DNA of 64,000 bases from Ctenosaura bakeri. Lineage: Eukaryota > Chordata > Lepidosauria > Squamata > Iguanidae. A program made the position numbers and the translations under genes. Below, in pieces: positions 12,801-35,871 of this stretch (positions are counted from its first letter, which is position 1; every line of letters begins with the position of its first letter). The notes beneath the pieces are model-generated. The model did no database searches. It was not told where the DNA came from and worked only from the letters and a program-made list of their open reading frames with translations. The stretch covers positions 310,001 through 374,000 of the forward strand of contig CAOLHI010000735.1 of the NCBI GenBank assembly GCA_948474755.1. The letters run 5' to 3'.

Positions 12801-15800
12801 GTTTTGATACACAACCTTTGGCTGATTTGCAAAAGGAGAATTCTAGCCAAGAAGAAATAACTCTGGGTCTGAATGTGAAGCGTCTGAAATCAAAGAGGAA
12901 GACGCAAGAACTTGGTAGAGCATATGTCAGTGAGATAGATGTGCAGAGCTTAGATATCAACATGCAATTTCATACTCAGCCAGAAGAAAGTAAAACCAAA
13001 AAAAGCCACAAAGGCAAGGCAGCCAAAGCAGCCAAGGGTGACACACAAGAAGTGTGTTGCAGAACCAGAGTTGATGAGTTCAGCCTCACTGCAAAGTCTC
13101 CAAGGCTCAGTAAGAGGACAGTTAAGGACTTGAGAGCCAATTTTCTATCCATGAATCAAGCAGATATACCCACAGTCCTTTCCCTAGGAAACACAGCATC
13201 TGTGCTTCCCGTTTCTTTGGATGATGAAAAATCACCTCTTAACAACATCTTTAGGAGCTCAGCTAAGATCCAAAAAGTTCAGAGACCTGCAGTTTTTCAG
13301 AGTTTCTTCTGTAACCAAAACAAATAGCAGCTCTTTGGAGAAGACGTGTTTAGGTGCCAACAGTCATTTGACTGATGTAAAGAAAAAGGTAGACTCTGTG
13401 CCAAAATCAAGCAAAAGATCAACATACACAGTAAGTGATGTGAAAGAATTACGTGTTGCTTCTAACTTAGCCCTTCAGCATTCAGAGGAAGGTAAAAACA
13501 GTCAAGGAGATCAGGCAAGATGGAGCTTTCTCCAGGTTCCAAGTTCCAGAACACAGCGAGATTCTCTTGTGGTGAATGTTACTGAGGCTCCACCTTTTTT
13601 TGATTCCTTGACCAAAGGCCCAAACATTCCTGATTCTTCAAAGAGTATGTCCAAGATTGTGCCCCTTGATTCTTGTAGCTCTAGTTCTTCACTTTCTCGG
13701 CTTTCAGCTGCTAAAGACCTAGTGAGCCCAGGAAGATATTCTGCTTTGCCAAAAGTTTCAGCCGTCTTCAACAAAAATTATTCTAAGCAGATGCCTTCTG
13801 GCAGGCATGAGAAAAAGACAATCCAAGCCATTCCTCAGCCAATCTTACAAAATGCTGCTGTACAAGAAAATGGTGAGTGACAAAAGGGGCCGTCAGCTGA
13901 TATAGACTATTTGGGTCTTAATTCATGTAGTTTGGAATGAGTCATGTGGAGATCTCCTTCAGCTCTTTTTGTGTGTGTGAACCCCATACTCTTTTTGTCT
14001 GCTGCAGAGTTGGGAAAGATTCTTATAAAATGAAAGACTAGAAAAATATCTTGAAATCATCAATAGCTATGATAGCATCTTACCATTGCCTAGTTATGAG
14101 TACCTTCAGGATTATATTTGTTCATCTTCAAAGTAGCCTTACAGGTTGTTGGTAGATGAACCTAAAGCCCTGCACCTCACTAGTCAGTTTAGAACTTTAA
14201 TTGTTGCACAACTGACTGGAAAATGTAATAGCAGGTAATTGTGAAAGACTCCAAGAAAGTTAAAAACAAAAACAAACAAATTTGTGTCCAAATGAAAAGT
14301 TGCCCCATTCTTCTTCCAATCTTTGAGTTGATAGAAATTGTGAAGAAACTGATTTCTTATCTTTGTTTCTTCACAATAAATGGAAAATAGTGTGAGTCTA
14401 ATTAAGGAACAATTGAAACTGCTTCCACCTCCTTAGAGTATTCTTCCCCCACCATTCTCAGAAACCTGCAATTAGGATGTTATTCTAACTTTGCTTCCTG
14501 CTTCTGAATTTTATACACTGTTGCCTAACTGCCCTTTGATTCTTGTCAGGTTCATTAGAAACATATTTATATCTCACCCTTCTAGTGTTTGCATACCACT
14601 TGGGCTGGCTAATAATAGTTAATCATAAATTAAAATAAAATGCCCTAACCGTGACAATATAATAAAGCTGACAACTGTATGAAAAACACATACTGACCTC
14701 AAGGGGATTTCTTGTAAAATGTTATTAGCTGTTATAAGCATGTCATCTCTATTAGTGCTTATCAAGAGAACAGACATGTGGGAGGTTGTACTTCATTGAA
14801 GAAACACATTGGAACCCTGCGCTGTTGCACACCAACACCACTCCTTCTCCCCTGCCTATATAGAATGCACCACTGGTGCATGACATGTATTTCCCCCTCC
14901 TATCTTTCTGTCTGTGATTGCCAAATGAGTAAATAAGCTTGGACTTTGCCCAGCTACCGTCAGGGAACTTGATGCTGGTGTTTGTGAGGGGAGTGTTCAA
15001 ATACGAGCTGTGGCATTATCTGTGGATAGAACACTATGTGGGGAGTACAGCTCCACCCTTTTGAGAACAAATTGTTAAAGCAACCTGTATTGCCTTGAAG
15101 ACATACTTTAAAAAAGTATGCCCCAAAGTGAAGGAGGAGCCAATCAGTACTGGATCCTCCTTCACTTTGGGGCATACTTTTTTAAATGTGTGAGTAAGTC
15201 CAAGAATGTCAAATAAAAAGACGTTGGTTAAAAACAAAACATACAATCTGATGGGTTGACTAACATTTAATTTTCAATGCATATCTGTTGTTTTAAGAAA
15301 GAGATTTCACTGGCACTCTTAGTGTGTCGTCATCAGTTTTACTTTACCTACAGAAAATGAAGTACTGAAGGAACCTACAGACAATGAAGTACTGAAGGAT
15401 TTGACCAATGTCAACTCAGCCTCCTGCAATTCCATTCCTCCAGAAGACTCTTCTGCACAACCAAGTAGACGGAGAAAAAAGGAAGTTTCCTATGCAGAGC
15501 CCAAACTCAACAGGTTAGTTTTTTTCTCTTTGACGCTGCCTTTTGCAAGAGAAGCAAGCAAACTGAAGTTCATGGATAGCCTTTGCCTCAGGGGCAAGCT
15601 GCCCTTTTTGAAACCATAGTCTAAAAAGAATACTGTTTCTTAGAATATAGAATTTTGGAAGCAACTTGTTACAGTAATTTAAGTCTTTTCTCCAATAAAT
15701 GAGGCATAACTGCATTAAACTTTTGGTTATTGACAGGGATGATTTCATTCCCTTAAAGATGTAATTGTATTTTTAGTTGCATTTATAGTAGGATGAGTAA

Positions 15801-16404
15801 CTTCCACATCATTAGCTGTACTGGGGATCAGTCTGTGAGTTGTGGGTATGGACCGCTCATGGACTGAGCAAGAGGGACATACACCCCATTGGAGGGGAAG
15901 GCCCTATCTTTGCTTCCTTCATAAATTGTTACTGGTTGTAGCCTAAAAAAACATGTGGAGAGATACCCACTACCGTGTACACTCACTATTCAGTAGTATT
16001 ATATACTACAGTGCATGTAGCACTTTTTTTAAGTGCCTATTTTAGTTATTTTGAACAACAAGAAAATAAAGGTGTTTTTTTTTTTAAAAAAAAAAGGAGC
16101 TATAGCCATGTGGAACAACTTCATGTATCTTGGAACTGTAACAAATTATTTTTAAAAACTAATTTCACAGACTCTGCATCATTGTATGTGTGATAAATGA
16201 CATTATGTTTATTCCTTCTCTCTCTCTGCCCACTGCAGCAAACTTAGGCGTGGTGACCCATTTACAGTTACAGACTTCCTCAGCTCCCCTATCTATAAAA
16301 CAAAAAGTAGAAAGTCAGTCAAATCATCTGGAAAGCCAAGGAAAATTAAGAAGATTAAAGTGGAGGAAACTGAGCCAAGTTCAGATTTTGTGACTAATCA
16401 GTAG
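727..16404 (+). CDS. SGO2: Shugoshin 2 (split CDS, 8 coding exons, two frame breaks)
   Basis: Shugoshin 2 protects centromeric cohesin, mainly in meiosis, by recruiting PP2A-B56 and binding phosphorylated H2A. Coding exons: 727-871, 5889-6064, 8059-8136, 8356-8447, 9245-9378, 11866-13872, 15354-15513 and 16239-16404. All junctions are GT/AG and all phases fit, giving 2958 nt (about 985 residues; mammalian SGO2 is longer, about 1265). The N-terminus has [19 protein letters not shown], a coiled coil with [17 protein letters not shown] and [10 protein letters not shown], and the acidic DDEDSE stretch. These match SGO2 much better than SGO1. The C-terminus has the basic shugoshin box [14 protein letters not shown] followed by KLRRGDPF. 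The start is supported by an in-frame TAG at 712-714 just upstream in the same exon. The long exon shifts frame at about 12179-12233 and back at about 13290, with net zero change. The gene is convergent with IDH1. Identity is confident; whether the copy is intact is uncertain. Confidence 0.9.
1240..1794. mobile_element. Tigger/pogo-like non-autonomous DNA element with GC-rich internal repeats
   Basis: The left end reads tagtagaccctccatatttg and the right end, reversed, reads cagttcgccctccacacttg. These are the CAGT-x-x-CCCTCC type of ends of Tigger elements. TA dinucleotides flank both sides (1238-1239 and 1795-1796), as expected for Tc1/mariner insertions. The interior (about 1330-1700) is GC-rich and made of about four imperfect copies of a 75-80 bp unit containing ctctcccacc and gagcagagc. 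Long open frames through this stretch are a by-product of the repeat. Confidence 0.75.
3119..3310 (+). mobile_element. tRNA-derived SINE, plus orientation
   Basis: The tRNA-like head has gtggtgtagtggtttgagca, followed by the conserved body with aaacccactgggtggccttg and an RTE-like 3' part (ccataagtctgaaac). Copies of the same family recur at 6891, 17128, 24537, 43355, 50354, 50579 and 53094. It lies within an SGO2 intron. Confidence 0.8.
5889..6064 (+). CDS. SGO2: SGO2 coding exon 2 (coiled coil, PP2A-binding region)
   Basis: The acceptor is aaatacag, and the donor GTATAG is weak. The exon encodes [20 protein letters not shown] through [20 protein letters not shown] to KLSSV. This heptad-rich segment is the homodimeric coiled coil that binds PP2A-B56 in shugoshins. 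Length 176 nt; phase 1 in, phase 0 out. Confidence 0.9.
6891..7080 (+). mobile_element. tRNA-derived SINE, plus orientation
   Basis: A diverged copy of the family seen at 3119. It retains gtagtagtttgaatgttg, the gtgaccttggg block, cataagtcagaaatgactt and an AAC-rich tail (acaacaacaacaatg). Confidence 0.8.
7343..7905 (-). mobile_element. CR1-type LINE 3' fragment
   Basis: The plus strand begins atcatagaatcttagaatg, the reverse complement of the repeated octamer-like end of CR1 elements. It then runs through the well-known CR1 3' region (ccaacctctgctcaaagacc, tggtgcccagaactggatg). The element is in reverse orientation inside an SGO2 intron and too decayed to code. Confidence 0.8.
8059..8136 (+). 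CDS. SGO2: SGO2 coding exon 3
   Basis: A 78-nt exon in phase 0 at both ends, with acceptor ttatgcag and donor GAG|GTAAGA. It encodes [20 protein letters not shown] and LLSRPE, continuing the coiled coil. It aligns without gaps to the mammalian SGO2 segment ending near AIEMSSLSE, as recalled. Confidence 0.85.
8356..8447 (+). CDS. SGO2: SGO2 coding exon 4
   Basis: The acceptor is cccctctag and the donor CT|GTATGT. The exon starts in phase 0 with [15 protein letters not shown] and ends DDDSCSSL with two bases left over. The next exon restores the frame. Sequence conservation with mammals is weak here, so placement rests on splice sites and phase. Confidence 0.75.
9245..9378 (+). CDS. SGO2: SGO2 coding exon 5 (acidic patch)
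   Basis: The acceptor is ttgcttcag. The donor is taken as G|GTGAGT at 9379 because it gives the phase 1 needed by the long exon. The exon encodes [20 protein letters not shown] and continues to [10 protein letters not shown]. The PL..DDED core and the LP-I-SGS stretch match SGO2. Earlier GT sites near 9334 and 9357 fit the phase and consensus less well. Confidence 0.8.
9379..11865 (+). other. SGO2 intron
   Basis: A 2.5-kb intron before the long exon. A 76-codon open frame at 11371-11598 is present but matches nothing I recognise and has no convincing splice donor. No other gene or clear repeat was recognised. Confidence 0.6.
11866..13872 (+). CDS. SGO2: SGO2 long central exon with two compensating frame breaks
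   Basis: A 2007-nt exon between tcattgcag and G|GTGAGT. It corresponds to the single long, fast-evolving central exon of vertebrate SGO2. The reading frame is open from 11868 to a TGA at 12231-12233. It continues one base back from about 12179 to a TAG at 13325-13327, then returns to the first frame from before 13300 to the exon end. The first break looks like one missing base near 12179-12233. The second fits one extra T in the T5 run of GTTTTTCAG near 13293-13300. Net shift is zero and total length keeps phase. The protein is Ser/Lys-rich and has a recurring R-[ST]-[YF]-V motif. Either assembly error or a real damaged allele is possible. Confidence 0.8.
13873..15353 (+). other. SGO2 intron with a perfect hairpin
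   Basis: AT-rich intron. The only striking structure is the 31-bp perfect inverted repeat at 15107-15186. Confidence 0.6.
15107..15186. repeat. Perfect 31-bp inverted repeat (hairpin)
   Basis: The left arm 15107-15137 (begins tttaaaaaagtatgcccc) and right arm 15156-15186 (ends ggggcatacttttttaaa) are exact reverse complements. They are separated by an 18-nt loop. The hairpin lies 168 bases upstream of the duplicated SGO2 acceptor. It could be a small MITE or a template-switch inversion. Confidence 0.9.
15354..15398 (+). repeat. 27-bp tandem duplication spanning a splice acceptor
   Basis: The block acctacag-A-aatgaagtactgaagga occurs twice with a 27-base offset (acceptor AG ending at 15353 and at 15380). 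Only one substitution is seen inside the exonic part (aaaatg versus acaatg). Using the second AG would remove nine codons without changing frame. Confidence 0.85.
15354..15513 (+). CDS. SGO2: SGO2 penultimate exon (shugoshin C-terminal basic box)
   Basis: The acceptor is ctttacctacag, with a second acceptor-like ctacag exactly 27 bases downstream at 15375-15380, in frame. The exon encodes [16 protein letters not shown], then [17 protein letters not shown], which is the basic shugoshin box that contacts the H2A phospho-threonine mark. The donor is AG|GTTAGT. Confidence 0.9.
16239..16404 (+). CDS. SGO2: SGO2 last coding exon
   Basis: The acceptor is ctctgcccactgcag. The exon encodes [20 protein letters not shown], then a Lys-rich tail ending SSDFVTNQ, with TAG at 16402-16404. 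The RRGDPFT-DFL-SPI segment is a hallmark I know best from SGO1. Mammalian SGO2, as I recall it, stops right after KMRR. A poly(A) signal follows within 100 bases. Confidence 0.9.
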
Positions 16405-16494
16405 GTTTTTAATTTTGTTGCTATTTGTATAACTAAGATTTCACTCTTAGGTGCTTGTTTGTAGGATGTGTATTTTTTACAAATGCATTTCAGA

Positions 16495-16500
16495 AATAAA
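16495..16500 (+). terminator. SGO2: SGO2 poly(A) signal AATAAA
   Basis: AATAAA lies 91 bases after the SGO2 stop codon, in AT-rich sequence. It is the first canonical signal downstream and would give a short 3' UTR. Confidence 0.6.
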
Positions 16501-17127
16501 ACATACTATAAAATTATTTGCGGATTGATTAATTGCTCCTTATTCTAATACATTGGTGATGTACAGAAGATTTAAAACAAGTTCCAACATGCATTTTATG
16601 CATGGTATCATTATATAAGATCAAAAATCAGCACAAAGAATGACATCTAATGCTGAACCATAATCAAATTTACCCAGTTGCATTGAGAGCTAGAACCATT
16701 TCACAGAGCTTTTAGCCACAAACAATTACAAGTAGAAACACTGTAATACCCCTCTTATATGATATTAGCCTGAACAAAATACAGCCCTAAAAAATGAAGA
16801 TCTTTTATCTGACATAGCCAATGGCCAGGGGTGATAGGAGGAAGGCCAGCAATGTCTGGAAGGCTCCACATTCAGCATTAATTTTGTATATGATAAACAT
16901 CTTCCAACACAATGATGCTTATTCAAATTAAAGCCTATTGAGTTAAGTTAGACTTATGCTTAGTTATGTATAAGACTGCAGCTTTATTTTTCCTGTTTGA
17001 GTATCTTTGAGTCTGATGCTGGGAGAAAAGGGGAGTAGAAATTTAATAAATAAAGAGTAAATAACTAAACATTTGAACTATGGGAGGCTAGGGGGTTGCA
17101 TTAGGACTCCCAGGAGACCTTGGAAAC

Positions 17128-17300
17128 TGTTGTTGTGTGCTTTCAAGTCTTTTCTGGCTTATGGTGATCCCAAGATGGGTTTTCATGGGGTTTTCTGGGG
17201 GACTGAGAGTGTGTGACATGCCTAAGGTCACCCAGTGGGTTTCCATGTCCTAGCAGGAAATTGCACCAGGGCTGCAGTCCAGTGCTGAAACCACTATGCT
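17128..17300 (-). mobile_element. tRNA-derived SINE, minus orientation
   Basis: The plus strand reads tgttgttgtgtgctttcaag, then cttatggtgatccc, ggtcacccagtgggtttcca and gctgaaaccacta. This is the reverse complement of the SINE family at 3119. Confidence 0.8.
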
Positions 17301-19735
17301 TGGGGGGGGAGGCTGTACCCCACCAGATACTTTTTTTTTTTTTTGCCTTCAAATACCTCCTTCAGTGTATAGGAGCATTTTTGCCATGTTTTGGCCCCCC
17401 CGGGGCATTTTAGGCCCAGGAGTAGCCTTTTTTTTTTTTTACTTCCTGTTTCAGACAAAGCCTTTCTTGGGCCTAAAGTGGGCTGGAGGGCAAGAATTTG
17501 CCTCCACACTAGGAAGCACTTTGCTACCCTTTGCACCACAAAAATGGCTCTGGGGACTGTATGAGGCCCACTGGTGCACTTTTTTCACCTCTCTGTTAGA
17601 ATATTTGTAGTTCATCATGAAGATATATATGGCAAGGTAATGTTAAAGATGGGTTGTCTACTATTTATACCAATTATGATTTAAATATTAATATAATTCT
17701 AGTATGATGTATTATAATAATAATAGGATGTAAATATTTATGGTCTTGGATGACCAAAAACTATTTTGTTCACATCTAGTAATCAGTAATCTAGTAATTT
17801 TACCATGACTGTTTTGTGTGCTTCAATAGTTAGTGATGATAAGGGCAGAAATACAACTAATAAGATTGGAAAAGTTACTTTTCTGTACTACTTGCTGGCT
17901 GGGGTAGGGTCTGGATGTTGTAGAACAAAAAAGTAACTTTTAGAACTTCCACTTTAAAGCATGAGATCATATCAGATGACAACAACAACCCATTTCTATA
18001 ATCAAAGCAGTATGCTGAAACAAAAGACAAAGCTATTCCCGAACTTTGATTGAAGAGGCAGATTTCGAATGTTTACAACCATGTTTGAGTAATTTCAGTA
18101 GAAGTTGCACAACTGAAATTGGGTATCTTAAAAAACAATATATTTCTTAAAACATGTCAGAATACTGCAAGTGAAAAATATGAGTGCAAAAAATGTAATG
18201 TTTTTGTTAATGTAAAACTTATTTGAACATCTGATAATTTTGCAACACTTGTTCATTGGGCTATGCAAGGTTGTTACACTTATAGGTATATATAATTTAA
18301 AAGAAAAGGTTATTCTAAGTCCAAGCATATCTTCCTGTTTGAGTTTCACAGGAATTACACTATAGTTTAACACAATGTAACTGAACTGCCAGTGTTATAA
18401 AATCTTGGATTAGTTAATTCTGTGACATGAACTCAGTTGCTAATCTCAACTGGAATGTGCCCACTGAAACTGCAGAAACTTGATTTATTATTCGGCAATG
18501 GCTTTCTTCTACTCTCCTTGGATTGTCCCAAAGCAGGTTCCTCTGCTTTTGGACAAGCCAATTTTATTTCAAAGCAAGGCATGGAAAGAACATATGCCTT
18601 TTAAAAAAGCAAAACCAACTTTTTGAGGAGAGCAGTTCTTCCCTTTGCACTTTGTTTTCAAAGAAAATTGGAGGAATTTTGTCACGTGAAGCTGCAAAAA
18701 TAGATGGACACCAGAAGCATATAGAGAGCATTGTGTTGTCTACTACTGGTTTGCCAAAAGTATGTCTGGAGTTACTGGAGTACCAAGTGTTTGGAAATCG
18801 TTTTAACAGTAGAGGACTTAAGGCTTACCTATTACTTTTGCCCTTTGCTTGTCCTCTTCACATGTATGAAACATGGCAAGAGTAACAATGAGCAGCTCTC
18901 TACTGAACTAATTTTTTTCATCATGGTCAGTGGTACAAATAGGGGTCAGAGGAAGAAGGTATGGGTAGAAACTAATAGCAAGAGGGATAGTCCAGGGCAA
19001 CTGAGTGTATTAACTTTCCCATATGTGGAACTGAGTAGGAATAAATTGAGAGTTCTTACCAGTGGAGAGATTTAAGAGGATTTCCCTTAGAATACACACT
19101 GTACCTGATTTTAAATTTGTTGCTAAATTATCTGAAGTTTCAGATGAGCAGAGTGATAAGAGTTTGTAGATAATGTCAGATTGTTCAGGTGATAATAATG
19201 CAAATAGAATCTGAAGGGCTCCAAAGGGCCTTCCTCAACCTAGATAATTAAATGGCAGTTCAGCATAAGCACATTTGAACTGTAATTCCCATCTTGGCCT
19301 GCCTTTGTTAAAGATCTACTTAGCCACATCTCCATGTTCCATTTCTGTGGTCCATTTTTTGAGTGCACTTTCTGGAGATTTCCTTATAACTGATCAATTG
19401 GTGTGCTTTGTAAATTTGGGTTTTCATACCCCTGTTGCACTGTATGCAGTCCTCTAAATTTGGTATGAATAGCAGTATGAAATTTTTAAACCAGTGTCAC
19501 CATTCATTTACCTCCTGCAGTGAAGAGGAACTAACTAATCCATGTCAAGATGTTTTGCCAGTTTTTATGCTTTCAGTTCATTAAGTGTTTGTACAGCGCT
19601 CTATCAAACTATTTTTCATCCCCAAGGTGAAAAGCCAGAAGCATGTGCCTGCCAGAGTATGCAGTTCTGTATTCCACTGTGCCAGATTCCTCTGCATTTC
19701 TGGGAGCTGAGAGATCTGTCTTATATAATGATATC

Positions 19736-19802
19736 CTGTTGTGTCAGGGAAGAGCTCCTCCAATCAAGTGGAGTTCAGAGGAGCTCTTCCGTGATACAAC
19801 AG
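19736..19802. repeat. Imperfect 25-bp inverted repeat
   Basis: Arms 19736-19760 and 19778-19802 pair with about two mismatches (gggaagagctcctc against gaggagctcttccg). A 17-nt loop lies between them. It lies within the probable 3' flank of IDH1. Confidence 0.7.
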
Positions 19803-19996
19803 CCTGTCATTATAGAAGCCTCGTATAACCCCTACCCTAACTAAACTGATCTTATGTAGATCACACATTAAACAAGTTGCCCAGTTTTTCTCCAGCTGAA
19901 CATCCTCAGCTGGATCCTATTCAAGTGATGTAAGGATTTAAAAACTAAGCTATAGCTTACAGGGATAACATAACATACAGCCACAGATATTAGTGG

Positions 19997-20002
19997 TTTA
20001 TT
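19997..20002 (-). terminator. IDH1: Candidate IDH1 poly(A) signal
   Basis: The minus strand reads AATAAA about 700 bases after the IDH1 stop codon, which would give a 3' UTR of plausible length. Other variants may be used. Confidence 0.35.
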
Positions 20003-20707
20003 AAAGTTAAACTTCCCCTTATTAAAAAGTCTCCTTAAAAGCAAAAAGACAGGAGTCATGGATGGAATCGTATTTAATACCCAAGAAACAGAATAAAAGA
20101 ACATTTGAACAGTTGAAGAAAGACACTTTAAGGAACAGCACCTTTACTAATGTACCTGACCATCATCCCTGTCCTTCAGGTCTCTGCAGTTCAGGTGTGA
20201 CAATAATTCCTGCACTTCAGACTAGCAACTAGATATAAGGGAAGAAACATTGCTTCTGCCATTATACACCATGGCACTGCTTCTGGTGAAAACTAAAAAT
20301 TTATCCCCCCCCCCACTGGTAAGTAAAATCCTCTTATGCCCATACTGTGGTTTCACAACTCGAAGTGGCTTATCAGACATCTGCGTTGCTTACATAGTCC
20401 AGCAGGGGGCTCATGCCAACTTAGGAAGCAAAACCTGATCTGTTATTTAAAACAGATTTGCTCTCCTGCCTGATCACAAGTGCTTATCACCTGGTGGGCT
20501 GGCTAGTGTTGAAGGCATAATTCACAGAGGCAGCCACTGAGCCTGCCTGGGGGCTTGTTCATTTAAAAACTTAGGGGATGAGGGAATCTGAATACATTTC
20601 TAATTTAGACTGGTTTCTTTAGATATTTTGAAATGGTGTGCTAGAGCACAGTGTGATTCATCCATTGGTCAGACAAATCTTTTCAGGGCAACTCTTAAGG
20701 CTTGCTC

Positions 20708-33949
<13,242 letters not shown>

Positions 33950-35110
33950 TGTGACCTAAGAAGGGAAAAAAAATAAAAACACATAACATACTAAGCAATA
34001 CAGATTATGGTAAAATCCAAGAGATTAAAATTACAGATGTAAAGTTTGGTTTATTTTGTTTTTGTATCCAAAAGGGGAAAAAAAACTTTGCTGGGAGAGA
34101 TGATGAGAGTTTTTTCACTTCTTTGGATAATTTCTGACATTTTGGCACATTTCTGCAAATAATATTTTTTTTGTGGAAAAAAATTGTGAAAAATGTTGTG
34201 AAGAACACCATACTTCGCACAAAATACCATATTTTGTTCAAACCTTCAAAAAAACACTGAAGTCAGTGATTGATGATTTCTTTGATGGGATCCCTCAACA
34301 CATCTGGACCTTTTCTTTGCAAGGATGAGAAAGTTTGTGAGTCTTTACAATATCCACAGTAAAAATAGTAACAGTCACATTCAACAGGAAAGATCTCTCT
34401 TATTCTGAACCATCCCTTCCCTTGCACCTCAGATACTTTAACTAGAAAATCCCAAAGTGGTCCTCAAGGTAAGTCAGATCAAATCAACTTATGAACTGGC
34501 ATTACTTACATAGGTTTGCACTGTTTCTGTATGCTTCATTCTGCATAACATATTTGAGATTTTTACAGTTTCTGTGAGCATGGAAAGGTGCAGTGCCATT
34601 TATGAATCAAAAATTTACTTCTGTGGCTGGATTGCACACTTATAGTTACTATTTATGTGATTTCAGCAACTTCACACAATATACAATGTATGTTTCAAAC
34701 ATTATTGGAGTCTCTTCACCACTGATGTTACAAATACGGTATGTATGTTATCCAAGTCTGCCATTTCTGTGACAATGAGTAGACTGTAACACAGAAAGTG
34801 GACCTCAGCCCAGAGGCCTGATACTGCCTGTAGAGATTTGACACTTGATTTGATAGAGGTTCAACACCTCCACCACATCCCATTCTGGGGCATCTTCCCT
34901 TCCTGGCTACTAGCAAATGGGAAAAGGAGTTCCTGCTATTTTTGTCTGGTGGTGGTTGACAGTGGAGTTTTTATTTCCTGAGCTCAGATGGTACTTCCAG
35001 GAACTACTGAGAAGGCTTTGCTCCTCCTCCCAGAGAATGGGCTCCTGCAAGAAAAGTTCACTTTCTTCAAAGCAATGCTATCAACTATTATCACAATTTC
35101 TTTGTTTATG

Positions 35111-35871
35111 TAAGCCATAGCAAGATGGTATAGAATACCACAACAGTTATCATATATTTTTTTCAATAAAAATGTTTTTAAAAAAGTTATATATTATTAA
35201 AAATGTATCACCTGCCTGTTGGCATGGGCATGGGAGTAAAGGAACATATATTCATATGTAGTGGGAGTGTGCCAAAGTGCAAAGTTTTTGGAGGAAATAG
35301 AACAAGAAATACATAAAATAATCAGGGGAGAGGGAATTCAATTAAATAAAGAAATACATATAACTTGTAATGTTAGGAATATGGGATTAAAAAAGGAACA
35401 AAAATATATAATTAAACAATTAACTATAGCAGCACAAGCAGTAATTGCATATGGATGGAAAGAAAAAGAAAGACGGAAATGTAATGGATGGGTGCAGTAC
35501 ATATCGGCATATATAATGTTTGATTATATAATGGAAAAAAGAAGGGTATATTTTAGTCAAAAGAAAAAGGAGGTCCGGTTTAGTAATTGGAGATTAATGA
35601 CTGAGTTTGTTCAGGAAAGGGAGGGGTATGAGAAAGTAAACAGTTAAAATGATTTTCCACATGAGAAAAAAAGGAAACGAATAAGCTACATGGTTCCCTG
35701 GGAGGGAGGGAGGGGGAGGCAGCAAAAAAGAAGGAAATACTGAATGTATATGAGTGATTAGTTAAATGCTGGGTATACTATTATGATATGATGTGTATAA
35801 CTTTTTGTTTTGTAAGATATTTTATATTAACTATATATATATATATATAAAAGAAAAAACACAAAAAAATG
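35111..35871 (+). mobile_element. 5'-truncated L1-like LINE 3' end
   Basis: Translation gives GTYIHM-stop-WECAKVQSFW and then FLEEIEQEIHKIIRGEG, with IAAQAVIAYGWKEKERR further on. This is the C-terminal part of L1 ORF2, with its Trp-Trp-Glu-Cys motif changed by a TAG. A 128-codon frame lies at 35261-35647. The insertion ends in an AT-rich tail. A 12-bp direct repeat tctttgtttatg at 35099-35110 and 35872-35883 is a likely target duplication. Confidence 0.7.

Larger units (their letters stand above)
16501..19996. other. Convergent SGO2/IDH1 intergenic region
   Basis: No gene recognised. It contains a reverse SINE (17128-17300), two poly-T runs near 17331 and 17428, and an imperfect hairpin at 19736-19802. 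A 120-codon open frame at 18523-18885 has no recognisable product and AT-rich codon usage. Confidence 0.6.

Noticed and set aside
727..16404. Assignment as SGO1 because of the RRGDPFT tail
   Set aside because: The first exons and coiled coil match SGO2 far better ([21 protein letters not shown]), and a single 2-kb central exon fits SGO2.
35261..35647. 128-codon plus-strand frame as a possible cellular gene
   Set aside because: It is the C-terminal part of an L1 ORF2, with the preceding conserved Trp changed to a stop.
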